Shown: positions 36,529 to 46,010, counted from the stretch's first letter. The stretch: 64,000 nucleotides of DNA from JBMHDN01 sp049889355 (GCA_049889355.1 JBMHDN010000012.1:36244-100243), one strand, 5' to 3'. The notes: generated from the letters alone by a model not told the origin. A program made the numbers and translations.

Positions 36529-36565
36529 AAAGGCTGAAGGTCATCTGATCTTCAGCCTTTTTCTT
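36529..36565 (+). terminator. Intrinsic terminator after the DUF1127 gene
   Basis: Eleven-base arms AAAGGCTGAAG (36529-36539) and CTTCAGCCTTT (36550-36560), 10-base loop, followed by TTTCTT. Confidence 0.85.
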
Positions 36566-36705
36566 ATCCCTCTTCTTGTTCTTTTTCTGGTGCCTGTTGA
36601 TTTTGCGTTTCATACAAGATGTAAAATCAATTGAGACTAGACTTTATTTCGACATATCTCGTAACAAGATTAACGCCGGAATTTGACTGAGAGGGAGACT
36701 GGGCA

Positions 36706-38337
36706 ATGCTCAACAAGGTGAGGCATGATCCAACGAGGCTATTAGGTATTATCACAGGTCATTTTTTGATAGGCCAGATGACTACAAATGGCTCTATTCA
36801 CCTGACACACACCCAAAGCCCAGGCCGCATTTTACAGTATTTGGCTCTCTCCTGCTTTATCATGCTATCTAGCTTTAATATAGCACTTGCCCAGAGCCGT
36901 GGTGGTGGCGGGACAAGTGTTGAGACAGATATCGCCAAAACCCAGCAAGCCTCAACCAACGCTGATATCCAAGGACAAATCCTGTCGAGCATGCGCCATG
37001 GCGTAATTGCTTCTCGAGCTGGCACGTATCGCCTCGAAGAGATTGAAATAGGAGACCGTGTTGAAAAAGGCACCCTGATTGCACGTCTGGATACAGATGA
37101 TTTGGTGTTTCAGCGCGATCAGGCAAAAATTCAATATAGGGATGCTGAATTACGCTTAAATGAAAGCAAAGACAGTGCGGTAGCCGAAAAAGAGAGCCTC
37201 AGCTTGCTCATTGAGCAGCGTAGCCTTTTACAGCTCAGAGCTGAGCGTGCCGCTGAACTCAGCCGCGCCAAAGCCTTGTCCACAGAAGCAGCAGAGACAG
37301 CTCAAAATGCTTATCTGTCTATCCGCCAGCAGGTCCTGAATAAAGAAAATGCTATCCGGCGTCTGACCTTTCAGATTGAACAAAATACGCTGGCGACCCA
37401 GAGGCTGTCAGGACAAATTGCTAATATTGAGCAAAAAATAGACGAGGCCGCTCTGCGCGCGCCGGCATCTGGTCAGATTGTACGCCTAAACCCATTAAAA
37501 GAGGGTTTTGCCCGTCAGGGTGATATTCTGGCTGAAATCCAGTCAGCAGACGATTATGAAATTTTGGCTCAGATACCGTCGGGCTATCTGCGCTTTTTAA
37601 GGTCAGCTGGTGATGTGGCTATCAGCTATGGCGGCGGACCAGCCCGACAGGCACGCCTGCGGGTGATCGAACCAGAGGAAAATCAGCGCACCGGCACACG
37701 CCCTGTACGTTTCACCCCTATTGGCTCAGTGCCAAGGCTGGCACAAGCAGATGGTGCAGTCGTCAAACTCTCTATCCCGACACGCCCTGCTGCACCTGTT
37801 GTAACCGTGCCGCAAGATGCGGTGGTCCCGGTGAGCGGCGGGCATGTGGTGTTTGTGGCCAAAGATGGCAAGGCAAGCAGGCAAATAGTAAAGCTTGGCG
37901 GGCCAATTGGCGGCGATATGATTATCCTGAGTGGTATTAAGGCCGGTGATAAGGTTGTGGTGCGCGGCAATGAAGGGCTGAGCAATGGCACAGCCATCCG
38001 CGAAAAATCAGACGAAAAGCCTAAAACAGCGGCAGATGCGCCAAAGCTGGCAGCAGATGCCAAGGTCTGGAAACTGGATTGGACGACCAATCGCGGGCCA
38101 GGTTCAGCAGAGCTGACGCTCTCCAGCGGGGCTAATCTCTATGAAGGCACAGCTATCGAGGTGGTACGTGATGGCGATAAAATCAGCTTTGTTGGCGAGC
38201 GCATGCTGCCATTCGGGCCGATACAGATGGTGCATGAAGGGGTAATCTCAGGCGATAAGATGACTGGCTCTATCACCATGAAAGGTCTGCCAAATGGCCG
38301 AGAGCCAAAATTCGACTTTAGCGGGGCAGTGAAATAA
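36706..38337 (+). CDS. RND efflux adaptor (HlyD/AcrA-type) with extra C-terminal domain
   Basis: Periplasmic membrane-fusion protein linking the pump at 38337-41522 to an outer-membrane channel. A hydrophobic segment at about residues 45-65 (YLALSCFIMLSSFNIALAQ) follows a long leader; the biotinyl-lipoyl halves (RLEEIEIGDRVEKGTLIARL and AALRAPASGQIVRLNPLKEG) flank a long coiled-coil hairpin (about 135-240). The beta-barrel part ends near GDKVVVRGNEGLSNG. Residues 452-543 form an added domain (KVWKLDWTTNRGPGSAELTL onward), glycine-rich and beta-like, not typical of AcrA proteins. 543 aa. The stop overlaps the next start (TAATG). No outer-membrane factor gene follows. Confidence 0.87.
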   Translation: MLNKVRHDPTRLLGIITGHFLIGQMTTNGSIHLTHTQSPGRILQYLALSCFIMLSSFNIALAQSRGGGGTSVETDIAKTQQASTNADIQGQILSSMRHGVIASRAGTYRLEEIEIGDRVEKGTLIARLDTDDLVFQRDQAKIQYRDAELRLNESKDSAVAEKESLSLLIEQRSLLQLRAERAAELSRAKALSTEAAETAQNAYLSIRQQVLNKENAIRRLTFQIEQNTLATQRLSGQIANIEQKIDEAALRAPASGQIVRLNPLKEGFARQGDILAEIQSADDYEILAQIPSGYLRFLRSAGDVAISYGGGPARQARLRVIEPEENQRTGTRPVRFTPIGSVPRLAQADGAVVKLSIPTRPAAPVVTVPQDAVVPVSGGHVVFVAKDGKASRQIVKLGGPIGGDMIILSGIKAGDKVVVRGNEGLSNGTAIREKSDEKPKTAADAPKLAADAKVWKLDWTTNRGPGSAELTLSSGANLYEGTAIEVVRDGDKISFVGERMLPFGPIQMVHEGVISGDKMTGSITMKGLPNGREPKFDFSGAVK

Positions 38338-41300
38338 TGAATATGCTGATTAAATCGGCTATTGGCCGTCCTGTTGCAGTGCTGGCGCTGGTGCTGCTGA
38401 TAGTGCTGTTTGGCTATGTGGCGATGCGCACCATTCCCATTCAGATGAGCCCGGATATTGAAAAGCCGATTTATCAGGTCCGGGTGAGCTGGCCTGGGGC
38501 CGCACCAGAAGATGTGGACAGAGAAATTGTCGCGCGCCTTGAACGTGAGCTTGCCTCTCTTTCTGATATTGAGGAAATCTATTCTGTCTCTAATTCCGGC
38601 TCTGCGCGTGTGACGCTGACCTATGCGATTGGCACAGATATGGATAAGGCGCTTACCCTCCTGCTCTCGCGCTTATCTGCCATTACTGGCTTGCCAGATG
38701 ATGCGCGAACACCGCGTGTGCGCACGTCAAATTCAGATGATAGCCCGATTGCCAGAATGGCCCTTTCTGCGGCCGGTGATGGCGATAAGGCCGCGGATAT
38801 GGATCTCGAACGCATGGGCCGCTTCATTGAAGATGAGGTGGTCAATGTGCTGGACAGAGTGCCAGGCGTGGCCGAAATCACCTTTAATGGGGGCAGCCGT
38901 CGTGAATTGCGGATTATTATCGATCCAGACAAACTCAGCCGCTATCAACTCACCGTGTCAGATGCGCTGGGTGCGCTTCGTAATGCCACTGCCTTGCAGT
39001 CTGTTGGGTCGGTTGAACAAGGCAAACGCAGCTATCTTGTGCGCACTGAGGCGATTGCCTACACCGCTGAGACAGCGCGCAATATTGTGCTACGCACTGT
39101 GCCAGATGCCAGTGGCCAGCCTATTCCTGTCCTGCTCTCAGATGTCGCTGATATCGAATTGGATATCCGCAAGCCAAACAGCTTTAGACGCCTGAATGGT
39201 AAAGATGCGGTTATCTTAAATGCGCTGCGCGAACAAGGTGGCAATGTGGTAGAGACCATGCAACGCGTCACTGCCAAGGTCGCAGAGCTGAATAGTGGTA
39301 TCTTGGCCCAGCGCGGACTTGAACTCTCTATCGTCTATAATGAGACGACCTATATTTCGAGTGCCATTGATTTGGTTCAGCAGAATATCTGGGTAGGTGG
39401 CATTCTCGCCATTTTGATATTGATGCTGTTTTTACGCTCAGCTATCCCGACCAGCATTATTTTCATTGCGATACCTGTTTCGGTGATTGGCACTTTTGTC
39501 GCGATCGCCGGTTTGGGCCTGTCTATCAATGTGATCTCACTTGCCGGGCTCGCTTTTGCGGTTGGTATGGTGGTGGATGCCTCTATTGTCTCTATGGAAA
39601 ATATCTTCCGCCTGCGCCAGACAGGGCTGAGCGCCCCTCAGGCTGCCTATCACGGCGCACGTCAGGTCTGGGCCCCTATCCTTGGCTCTGCCTTGACCAC
39701 AGTGTTGGTATTCATCCCTGTTATCTTGTTGGATTTACCAGTTGGCCAGCTGTTCCGCGATATTGGTCTTGCGATTTCGGTCTCTGTACTGATTTCAGTG
39801 TTGGTGTCGGTAACCGTCATTCCAGCACTTGCAGCACGCGTATTAAGCGGCTCGGCTGACCGGTTTAGTAAGCCATTGCGCCTGCCGGTGATTGACTGGC
39901 TTGCAGGCCTGCTCTCAAAGGCCATTATCGGCTATGCAGTGTTAAGCGTGCGCAAACGCAGTATTGGTGTGGTGTTAGTGGTTGTGATTATGCTGGCCTC
40001 GATTGGCACCGCTGTTCGGCTGATGCCAAAATTAGATTATCTGCCAGATGGCAATGCCAATTTCCTGTTTGGGCGGATATTAGTGCCAGCCGGCTATTCC
40101 ATGGATGAAACCCTGCGTATCGCTGAAAAAATGGAAGCCTCTGCCAAGCCGCTCTGGTCAAAAGAAATCGACGCAGATGGGCCGCCGAAAATTGAGCGCT
40201 TCTTCTTTGTCGCTTTTTCAGGTGGGGCCTTTGCCGGCGCTTCTGCTGCTGATGCATCGCGGGTTGCAGAATTGCGCCCTGTTTTGATGCGCCCTGTCTT
40301 TTCAGAGCCAGGTGCACGGGCCTTTGTTTTCCAAGCCTCTTTATTTGGCCGTTCTGTTGGTGGTTCGCGCTCGATACGCATTAACCTGACCGGACCTAAT
40401 CTTGAAAACATCCTGCCTGTTACCACCGCGCTTAGTGAAAAGCTGGATAATGCCTTTCCGGCTACAGATGGCAACCAGCTGCGGGTGATCCCGTCCCTTA
40501 ATGCTGGCGTTCCGCAAATCAGGGTGAGCCCGAGGCCAGAGGTGTTGGCCCGTATCGGCATGACAGCACGCGAATTTTCAACGGCTATTGATCTGTTTAA
40601 TGACGGTATCAAGCTGATTGAAGTGCCGATTGGCGGCCAGCTGGTTGATTTAGTGGCCACAGGTGCAAGAGCCGCCAAATTATCGCTAGAAGAGCTGCGC
40701 GCCCTGCCGATTGTCACCCGCTCAGGCGAACAATTACGTGTCGATCAGATTGCAGATGTGGATATTGTGAATGCACCCGGCTCTCTGAACCGGCTAAATG
40801 GCAGCCAGGTCCTGCGCATTCAGATGCGGCCGATTGAACAAATCGCGCTCGAAGATGCGATTGCCACCATTGAAAATGAAATTCTGCCTGAAATCAGGGA
40901 ACTGGCCCAGTCTCAGAATGTCAGTGTTGAGGTGAGCGGCGCGGCCAGTGCGCTAAACGCTGCCTGGTCTGCGATGCAGTTCAATGTGCTGATCGCCTTT
41001 GGGGTGATTTTCCTGCTGCTGGTTATCCTGCTGCGATCCTTCTTCCTACCGGGGATTATAATGCTGGCAGTACCTGTTGCGGCGGCAGGTGGTATTCTTG
41101 GCCTTGCTATCATTAATCTGTTTTTACGCCAGTCGCTGGATATGCTCACCATGCTTGGTTTTGTCATTCTCACCGGTGTGGTGGTGAATAACGCGATTTT
41201 GATGGTAGAACAGGCCTCGCTTCATATCCGCGAGGATAAGATGAACGCGCAAGATGCAATTATTGAAGCGACACGAAACCGCATCAGGCCGATTTTCATG

Positions 41301-41522
41301 TCTACCCTGACCAGCCTGTTTGGCCTGATACCGTTGGTGGTGTTCCCGGGCGCAGGCTCTGAGCTCTATCGCGGCATTGGTACGGTTGTGTTTGGTGGGC
41401 TTGCTCTCTCCACAGTCGCAACCTTGTTTATCGTGCCACCACTCCTCTCACTGGCGGCCCCTGCCCTGCGAGCAGCCGCACGGCCAGCTGAAAAATTGGA
41501 ATTAGACAAGCCAATAGAATAA
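38337..41522 (+). CDS. RND-family efflux permease
   Basis: Inner-membrane pump of 1061 aa with AcrB-like architecture: N-terminal NMLIKSAIGRPVAVLALVL, two large periplasmic loops, and twelve transmembrane segments. In helix 4 the usual Asp-Asp pair reads GMVVDASIVSMENIFR, so one aspartate remains and the second is Ala. In helix 10 the lysine of AcrB is replaced in LTGVVVNNAILMVEQA. The proton relay is therefore not the AcrB form, and the pump belongs to a divergent RND group; the substrate cannot be predicted. It is coupled to the adaptor upstream and followed by a strong terminator. Confidence 0.9.
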   Translation: MNMLIKSAIGRPVAVLALVLLIVLFGYVAMRTIPIQMSPDIEKPIYQVRVSWPGAAPEDVDREIVARLERELASLSDIEEIYSVSNSGSARVTLTYAIGTDMDKALTLLLSRLSAITGLPDDARTPRVRTSNSDDSPIARMALSAAGDGDKAADMDLERMGRFIEDEVVNVLDRVPGVAEITFNGGSRRELRIIIDPDKLSRYQLTVSDALGALRNATALQSVGSVEQGKRSYLVRTEAIAYTAETARNIVLRTVPDASGQPIPVLLSDVADIELDIRKPNSFRRLNGKDAVILNALREQGGNVVETMQRVTAKVAELNSGILAQRGLELSIVYNETTYISSAIDLVQQNIWVGGILAILILMLFLRSAIPTSIIFIAIPVSVIGTFVAIAGLGLSINVISLAGLAFAVGMVVDASIVSMENIFRLRQTGLSAPQAAYHGARQVWAPILGSALTTVLVFIPVILLDLPVGQLFRDIGLAISVSVLISVLVSVTVIPALAARVLSGSADRFSKPLRLPVIDWLAGLLSKAIIGYAVLSVRKRSIGVVLVVVIMLASIGTAVRLMPKLDYLPDGNANFLFGRILVPAGYSMDETLRIAEKMEASAKPLWSKEIDADGPPKIERFFFVAFSGGAFAGASAADASRVAELRPVLMRPVFSEPGARAFVFQASLFGRSVGGSRSIRINLTGPNLENILPVTTALSEKLDNAFPATDGNQLRVIPSLNAGVPQIRVSPRPEVLARIGMTAREFSTAIDLFNDGIKLIEVPIGGQLVDLVATGARAAKLSLEELRALPIVTRSGEQLRVDQIADVDIVNAPGSLNRLNGSQVLRIQMRPIEQIALEDAIATIENEILPEIRELAQSQNVSVEVSGAASALNAAWSAMQFNVLIAFGVIFLLLVILLRSFFLPGIIMLAVPVAAAGGILGLAIINLFLRQSLDMLTMLGFVILTGVVVNNAILMVEQASLHIREDKMNAQDAIIEATRNRIRPIFMSTLTSLFGLIPLVVFPGAGSELYRGIGTVVFGGLALSTVATLFIVPPLLSLAAPALRAAARPAEKLELDKPIE

Positions 41523-41525
41523 AGA

Positions 41526-41557
41526 AAAAGGGCAGGTGAACCTGCCCTTTTTTGATG
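41526..41557 (+). terminator. Strong intrinsic terminator of the RND operon
   Basis: Perfect 13-base arms AAAAAGGGCAGGT (41526-41538) and ACCTGCCCTTTTT (41541-41553) around GA, with a run of T after. The A-run on the other side makes it able to act in both directions. Confidence 0.9.
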
Positions 41558-41616
41558 TGCTGTTTTCTGGAAGGATATGCGTTTTTTTTCAGCGCCCTGA
41601 GTTTCAAAAAAAGCGG

Positions 41617-41877
41617 TTAGTCTTTCACGAATGTGACGGCATACATCACTTTGCCGTCAAATAATGTTTCCAGCGCCCGGCCATCAGAGGTCATGAAGCG
41701 GTGCCCCTCAATACGGTTAGCAAGGCGGTAACCTTTCTCAGACATTTTCTGACGATGGAATTCCAAGGCCGCCGCGTTAAAGCTTGGCGCCAAAATGGTG
41801 ATTCTGTCTTCAGCTTGTTGGCTCACAGATGCCACTGTTTCGTTATCAGTCTGTGCTGTGTTTTGTTCTGTTAACAT
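41617..41877 (-). CDS. Small protein of unknown function
   Basis: An 86-residue protein not recognised as any family. The start at 41877 has a near-perfect AGGAGG site 8 bases upstream, which strongly supports translation; an upstream in-frame ATG at 41916 is less likely. It opens with a polar, Thr/Gln/Glu-rich stretch (MLTEQNTAQTDNETV), then a compact second half (NAAALEFHRQKMSEKGYRLA and DGKVMYAVTFVKD) that could be a small alpha/beta fold. No signal peptide or membrane segment. It is divergent from the ScfR-type regulator, with 236 bases of shared AT-rich DNA, and could be a target of it. Confidence 0.7.
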   Translation of the reverse strand: MLTEQNTAQTDNETVASVSQQAEDRITILAPSFNAAALEFHRQKMSEKGYRLANRIEGHRFMTSDGRALETLFDGKVMYAVTFVKD

Positions 41878-42025
41878 AACCTGGCCTCCTCTTATGCCTT
41901 GCTTTAAATGACGCAATCTATCGTCAGTTAGAATTCAAAGCCAACCTGATGCCCCCGCATGAACAGGCTGGCACAATGGGTATATCAAAGCTTTTTGAGA
42001 AAAACGTGTTAATTTGTGTAACTAG

Positions 42026-42046
42026 TTTGCATTGTAAAAATTTACA
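42026..42046. promoter_or_regulatory. Dyad sites between the small protein and the regulator
   Basis: Overlapping imperfect and perfect dyads: TTTGCA-T-TGTAAA (one mismatch) and TGTAAA-AA-TTTACA (42033-42046, perfect 6-base arms). TTTGCA/TGCAAA half-sites recall those reported for RamB/ScfR-type regulators, so this may be an autoregulatory operator. This is inference from position and pattern. Confidence 0.4.
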
Positions 42047-42113
42047 TATCATTTTTGTAATTTTTGTGATATTATATGATTGTCAATATTTAACTAGATT
42101 GGATATCTGCTAG

Positions 42114-43553
42114 ATGGACAATGCGCAAAATCAAATGCCGCAAGGCAAAATCATGATCGGCCATAAGCTCAAGAAGCTACGGGCTGAAATGAATATCACG
42201 CAATCTGATATGGCTTCTGAATTGGGCATATCAGCCAGCTATCTCAATCTGTTGGAAAATAACATGCGCCCGATCACCGTGCCTTTGCTGTTCAAGCTGG
42301 GCCAGACTTATGATTTGGATTTGCGTGATATTGCAGAAGATGATTCAGCCCGTCTATCCGCACGCTTAACAGAAATCAGTGCTGATCCGGCGATGCAGGA
42401 GAAGAGACTAAGCCGCCGCGAAATCCAACAGCTCTGTAGTCAGCATCCACAGGTCGCTGAATCGCTTATCCATCTGTTTGAATCATTCGAGATGATGCGC
42501 AGTGCAGCTTATACAGGCCACCAGACCCGCTCCGGTCAGACACCTGCCCCGTCAGCGATTGAACAGGTGCGTGATTATCTGGAGCGCAGCGGAAATTATT
42601 TTCTGGCACTGGAACAGGCGGCCTCAGATTGTCGGCGCGAGGCCCAGTTGCGCCCAGGCTTTATATTTGCAGATCTTGCCCGCTGGATGGATGAAAAGCT
42701 GGGCCTGTCTACCCGCATCATGCCACTCTCGGTGATGGGCAATTTACTGCGCCAGCATGACCCGCATCGCCGCCGCCTCCTGCTCTCTGAAGTATTAAAA
42801 GAACCACAGCGGGTGTTTCAACTGGCTGTGCAAATCGCCCAATCCTACCACAGTGAGCTTTTGAACCGGCTGGTAGATGAAGCGGGTATGGAGACACCAG
42901 AATCGCGCCAGCTTCTGAAAATTGCCCTAGCTGGTTATTTTGCTGGGGCGCTGATGATGCCTTATGACGCCTTTTTCAAAGCGACACAGGACACACGCCA
43001 TGATCTGGACCAGCTATGCCGTATTTTTGGGGCCAGCTTTGAGCAGGTCTGCCATCGCCTGACCACCTTGAACCGGCAGGGTATGCGCGGCATTCCCTTC
43101 TTCTTTATCCGGCTGGACGAGGCTGGTTATGTCTCTAAGAGGCTGTCTGGCGGCGGGGTGGAGCTGGCGCGTCATGGCGGGGCCTGTGCCCGCTGGATTC
43201 CGCATCAGGTGTTCCGCAATCCAGGGCAAATCCGCGTGCAAGCTGCTGAATTAGAAGATGGGCACCGGTTTTTCACTATTGCCCGCACAGTGGTTCAGCC
43301 ACGCACAGGCCCAGCCCATATCGGCACGCCGCTTTTTGCGGTCGCCCTTGGCTGTGATTTCAGACATGTCAAAGATATCGGCTATGCAGATGCGCTGACC
43401 AACAGCAAATCCGCACCCTTTACACCAATCGGGATGGGATGCGGGGTATGCGAGCGCATCGATTGTCAGCATCGCGGCAGACCGCCACTTGGCCATGAAT
43501 TGCGTTTTGACCCGACTCGCAGGCAATCTGGCTTGTTTGATTTGCGTGGCTGA
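42114..43553 (+). CDS. ScfR-type (short-chain fatty acid) XRE regulator
   Basis: Transcription factor of 479 aa. The N-terminal XRE helix-turn-helix (about residues 18-72) has KLRAEMNITQSDMASELGIS and YLNLLENNMRPITVPLL. The middle and C-terminal parts match the IrrE N-terminal-like and DUF2083 domains, with a cysteine-containing GMGCGVCERIDCQHR near the end. Proteins of this layout (RamB, ScfR, MccR) control propionate, acetate or glyoxylate metabolism, probably sensing acyl-CoA. No such pathway genes are adjacent, so the regulon is distant or differs. It is convergent with an EamA gene, with 8 bases between stops. Confidence 0.87.
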   Translation: MDNAQNQMPQGKIMIGHKLKKLRAEMNITQSDMASELGISASYLNLLENNMRPITVPLLFKLGQTYDLDLRDIAEDDSARLSARLTEISADPAMQEKRLSRREIQQLCSQHPQVAESLIHLFESFEMMRSAAYTGHQTRSGQTPAPSAIEQVRDYLERSGNYFLALEQAASDCRREAQLRPGFIFADLARWMDEKLGLSTRIMPLSVMGNLLRQHDPHRRRLLLSEVLKEPQRVFQLAVQIAQSYHSELLNRLVDEAGMETPESRQLLKIALAGYFAGALMMPYDAFFKATQDTRHDLDQLCRIFGASFEQVCHRLTTLNRQGMRGIPFFFIRLDEAGYVSKRLSGGGVELARHGGACARWIPHQVFRNPGQIRVQAAELEDGHRFFTIARTVVQPRTGPAHIGTPLFAVALGCDFRHVKDIGYADALTNSKSAPFTPIGMGCGVCERIDCQHRGRPPLGHELRFDPTRRQSGLFDLRG

Positions 43554-43561
43554 TAGGAGGC

Positions 43562-44449
43562 CTAGCGGGCCTGTTTGTTTTCGCGGTGGAAGATATACAG
43601 ACCAGAGGCGACAATAATTACAATGCCTGCAATGGTCTGGATGGTCGGTAAATCACCAAAGACCAGATAGCCAAACATAACCGCGCCAATAATCTCAACA
43701 TATTGAAATGGAGTCAAAAGATTGGCAGGGGCACGTTGCATCGCGTAGACCAGCAGTAAATGACCAGAGGTTGCGATTACCCCCATCGCCACAATCCAAC
43801 CCCATTCAATCGCAACTGGCATGCGCAAGATGAACCATTCGCTCTGAGGGAATAGCAATACACCCAGCCCCATCGTCGGTATCGCTGCAACAGCCACATT
43901 CAGCTGCATCCAAAAAGGGTGCACATCTGCTGATAAAAAACGAGTCAAAATGAAATAAATGGCAAAGAAAAAGGCAGTTCCCAGCGGCAAAAGTGCAGCA
44001 GGCCCTACCATCAGGAAATTAGGCTGAACAATCAATAATGCCCCGATAAAGCCAGTGATAATCGCAAAAATACGCCTAAAATAAATTCGCTCACCTAAAA
44101 TAAAAACAGACAGCAAGGTCACAATCATCGGTTCTACAAAGAAAATCGAGATGGAATCAGCAAGCGGCATATATTTCAAAGCGGCAAAGAAAAACAAGCT
44201 GGCTATCGCCATACAGGCCCCGCGCAGCATCTGAATAGCAAAGAGCCGCCTGTCCAGAGACCAAACACCCAATATCAGCACAATCGGTGCCAGCACCAAC
44301 GCCTGAAACACAAAGCGTGAAATGGCAATTTGCCCTGCTGACATACCGTTCTCGCCCAAGAGCTTACCAAACACATCAAGGCCAGGCAGATAGAGCATGC
44401 TCAATGTAATCAAAAAGATACCAAGACGGTGATTTTGAATGACAGACAT
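43562..44449 (-). CDS. EamA/DMT-family transporter
   Basis: Drug/metabolite transporter family permease with ten predicted transmembrane segments and two EamA repeats, with the recognisable ends VFILGERIYFRRIFAIITGF and YLVFGDLPTIQTIAGIVIIV. ATG at 44449 (295 aa) is preferred over a GTG at 44458. The substrate is unknown; relatives export amino acids or related metabolites. A second EamA gene at 45129 is in the other direction. Confidence 0.87.
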   Translation of the reverse strand: MSVIQNHRLGIFLITLSMLYLPGLDVFGKLLGENGMSAGQIAISRFVFQALVLAPIVLILGVWSLDRRLFAIQMLRGACMAIASLFFFAALKYMPLADSISIFFVEPMIVTLLSVFILGERIYFRRIFAIITGFIGALLIVQPNFLMVGPAALLPLGTAFFFAIYFILTRFLSADVHPFWMQLNVAVAAIPTMGLGVLLFPQSEWFILRMPVAIEWGWIVAMGVIATSGHLLLVYAMQRAPANLLTPFQYVEIIGAVMFGYLVFGDLPTIQTIAGIVIIVASGLYIFHRENKQAR

Positions 44450-44610
44450 CTGACACACTCACGCAAAAATGCAAAAAAAGATGATTTATCTATCCGATAA
44501 TCTGCCTTTTTTGTTGCAGAGTGCCAAGCGATATTCATGCTATAGCTAAACAGATGTCATGCTGTATTGCGCGGCATAACCCATAGATCAGGATAGATCA
44601 GGACAGTCCA

Positions 44611-45132
44611 GTGAGAGATATTGAGCTTTATCTTGCCAATATGGAACAGATAGCCTCAACAGGTGGTGAACACCAACTGCTAGATGCCGCTCAAAAAGCA
44701 AGCTGGGAGATGAAACACAGGCTGGAGAGGTCAGGCTGGGTGATGGCACCTGATATCGCTTGGCGTTTCTGGCAATTGGCAAAATATCTGCACACACATC
44801 ACTGGCAAACCCAGCTCCATTGGCTTCAAATGGCAGGCAACCCTGCTCTTTTCGTCTTTTTGCCCGCAGATGAAGGGCTGACGGATATCGCTCTGCTACT
44901 GGACGAGCTGGCTAAACATCCTAAAAATCTAGTGCGTGTCTGGTCTGTTCACCTTGCGATGGCGATTTATTGTGACCGCCCAGAGACACGCGCGCCTTTA
45001 CGCCCGCTCATCCAATCCGGCCTGAAAATGCCCTCAAAGGCGATGTTGGCCAGAGCCAGGCAATTTTTCAAAAACAGGACAGCAGCAAAACAACAGCTGG
45101 CAGATGAACTGAAATGGGATCTGTTAAGATGA
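44611..45132 (+). CDS. Protein of unknown function, coupled to an EamA transporter
   Basis: A 173-residue protein not recognised. It starts with GTG at 44611, with AGGA about 8 bases before it. It is rich in Trp, His, Leu and Ala in an amphipathic helical pattern (WRFWQLAKYLHTHHWQTQL, TDIALLLDELAKHPKNLVRV), with no signal peptide or membrane segment, so a helical-repeat cytoplasmic protein is plausible. Its stop overlaps the next gene's ATG (ATGA), which implies translational coupling to the EamA transporter. Confidence 0.65.
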   Translation: MRDIELYLANMEQIASTGGEHQLLDAAQKASWEMKHRLERSGWVMAPDIAWRFWQLAKYLHTHHWQTQLHWLQMAGNPALFVFLPADEGLTDIALLLDELAKHPKNLVRVWSVHLAMAIYCDRPETRAPLRPLIQSGLKMPSKAMLARARQFFKNRTAAKQQLADELKWDLLR

Positions 45133-46010
45133 TGCGCTTGTCTGATAACAGCAAAGCCGCCTTTTTGATGTGTTTGACGATGCTGAGCTATGCGACCAGT
45201 GATGTCTTTATGAAATCCTTGCTCGCGGCTGCCCCGATGGGTCAGCTTATCGTGCTGCGTGGCCTAATCGCACTGCCCTTTATTTTGGTCTTAATGGCGA
45301 TATTTGGTCAGCTTAGGGGAAAAATGTCCGCTCAGGACTGGAAATTCTGCCTATGGCGCGCGGCAGCTGAGATTAGTGCCACCTTGTTCTTTTTCTCTGC
45401 CTTAAAATCAGTCCCGCTTACCAATGCCAGCGCGATGCTTCAGGTTATTCCGCTCACTGTCACCCTGGCGGCGGCGCTTTTTCTAAAAGAAAAAGTCGGC
45501 TGGCGGCGTTGGATTGCCATTTTAATCGGCTGCTCTGGTGTTTTGCTGGTGCTTCAGCCCGGCTTGTCTGGCTGGACACCCTCTGCCTTGCTGGTCCTCG
45601 GCACGGTAGTGAGCGTTACCATCCGTGATTTGACCACACGCCAGCTTTCAGCCTCTGCGCCCTCTTTATTTATCACAGGCGTAACCAGCCTAGCCCTGAT
45701 GATGATGGGCGCCGCACTGATACCAGCTGGTGGCTGGATAGACTTACCGCCTTATGCCTGGTGGTATTTGATCATGACGGGTATTGCCATTTCAGCTGCG
45801 ACTTTGCTGTCTGTAATGGTGATGCGTGTAGGTGATGTCAGCTTTGCCTCGCCTTTCCGCTATAGCGCCATGGTATTTGCCTTTATCTATGGCTTTTTCA
45901 TTTTTGGCGAGCGGCCTAATATCTTAATGATTATCGGTATTGTTATGATCATTGGCGGCGGTTTATTCACGCTGCTTAGAGAACGCCAAATCAAAAGCAA
46001 GAGCGCTTAA
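45129..46010 (+). CDS. EamA/DMT-family transporter
   Basis: Ten-helix permease of the drug/metabolite family, about 293 aa, opening with CLTMLSYATSDVFMKSLL and containing the first-repeat end LFLKEKVGWRRWIAILIGC and the second-repeat end YGFFIFGERPNILMIIGI. The start is either of two adjacent ATGs (45129, 45132); the first overlaps the previous stop by 4 bases. It is convergent with the ROK gene, with 9 bases between stops. The substrate is unknown. Confidence 0.86.
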   Translation: MMRLSDNSKAAFLMCLTMLSYATSDVFMKSLLAAAPMGQLIVLRGLIALPFILVLMAIFGQLRGKMSAQDWKFCLWRAAAEISATLFFFSALKSVPLTNASAMLQVIPLTVTLAAALFLKEKVGWRRWIAILIGCSGVLLVLQPGLSGWTPSALLVLGTVVSVTIRDLTTRQLSASAPSLFITGVTSLALMMMGAALIPAGGWIDLPPYAWWYLIMTGIAISAATLLSVMVMRVGDVSFASPFRYSAMVFAFIYGFFIFGERPNILMIIGIVMIIGGGLFTLLRERQIKSKSA

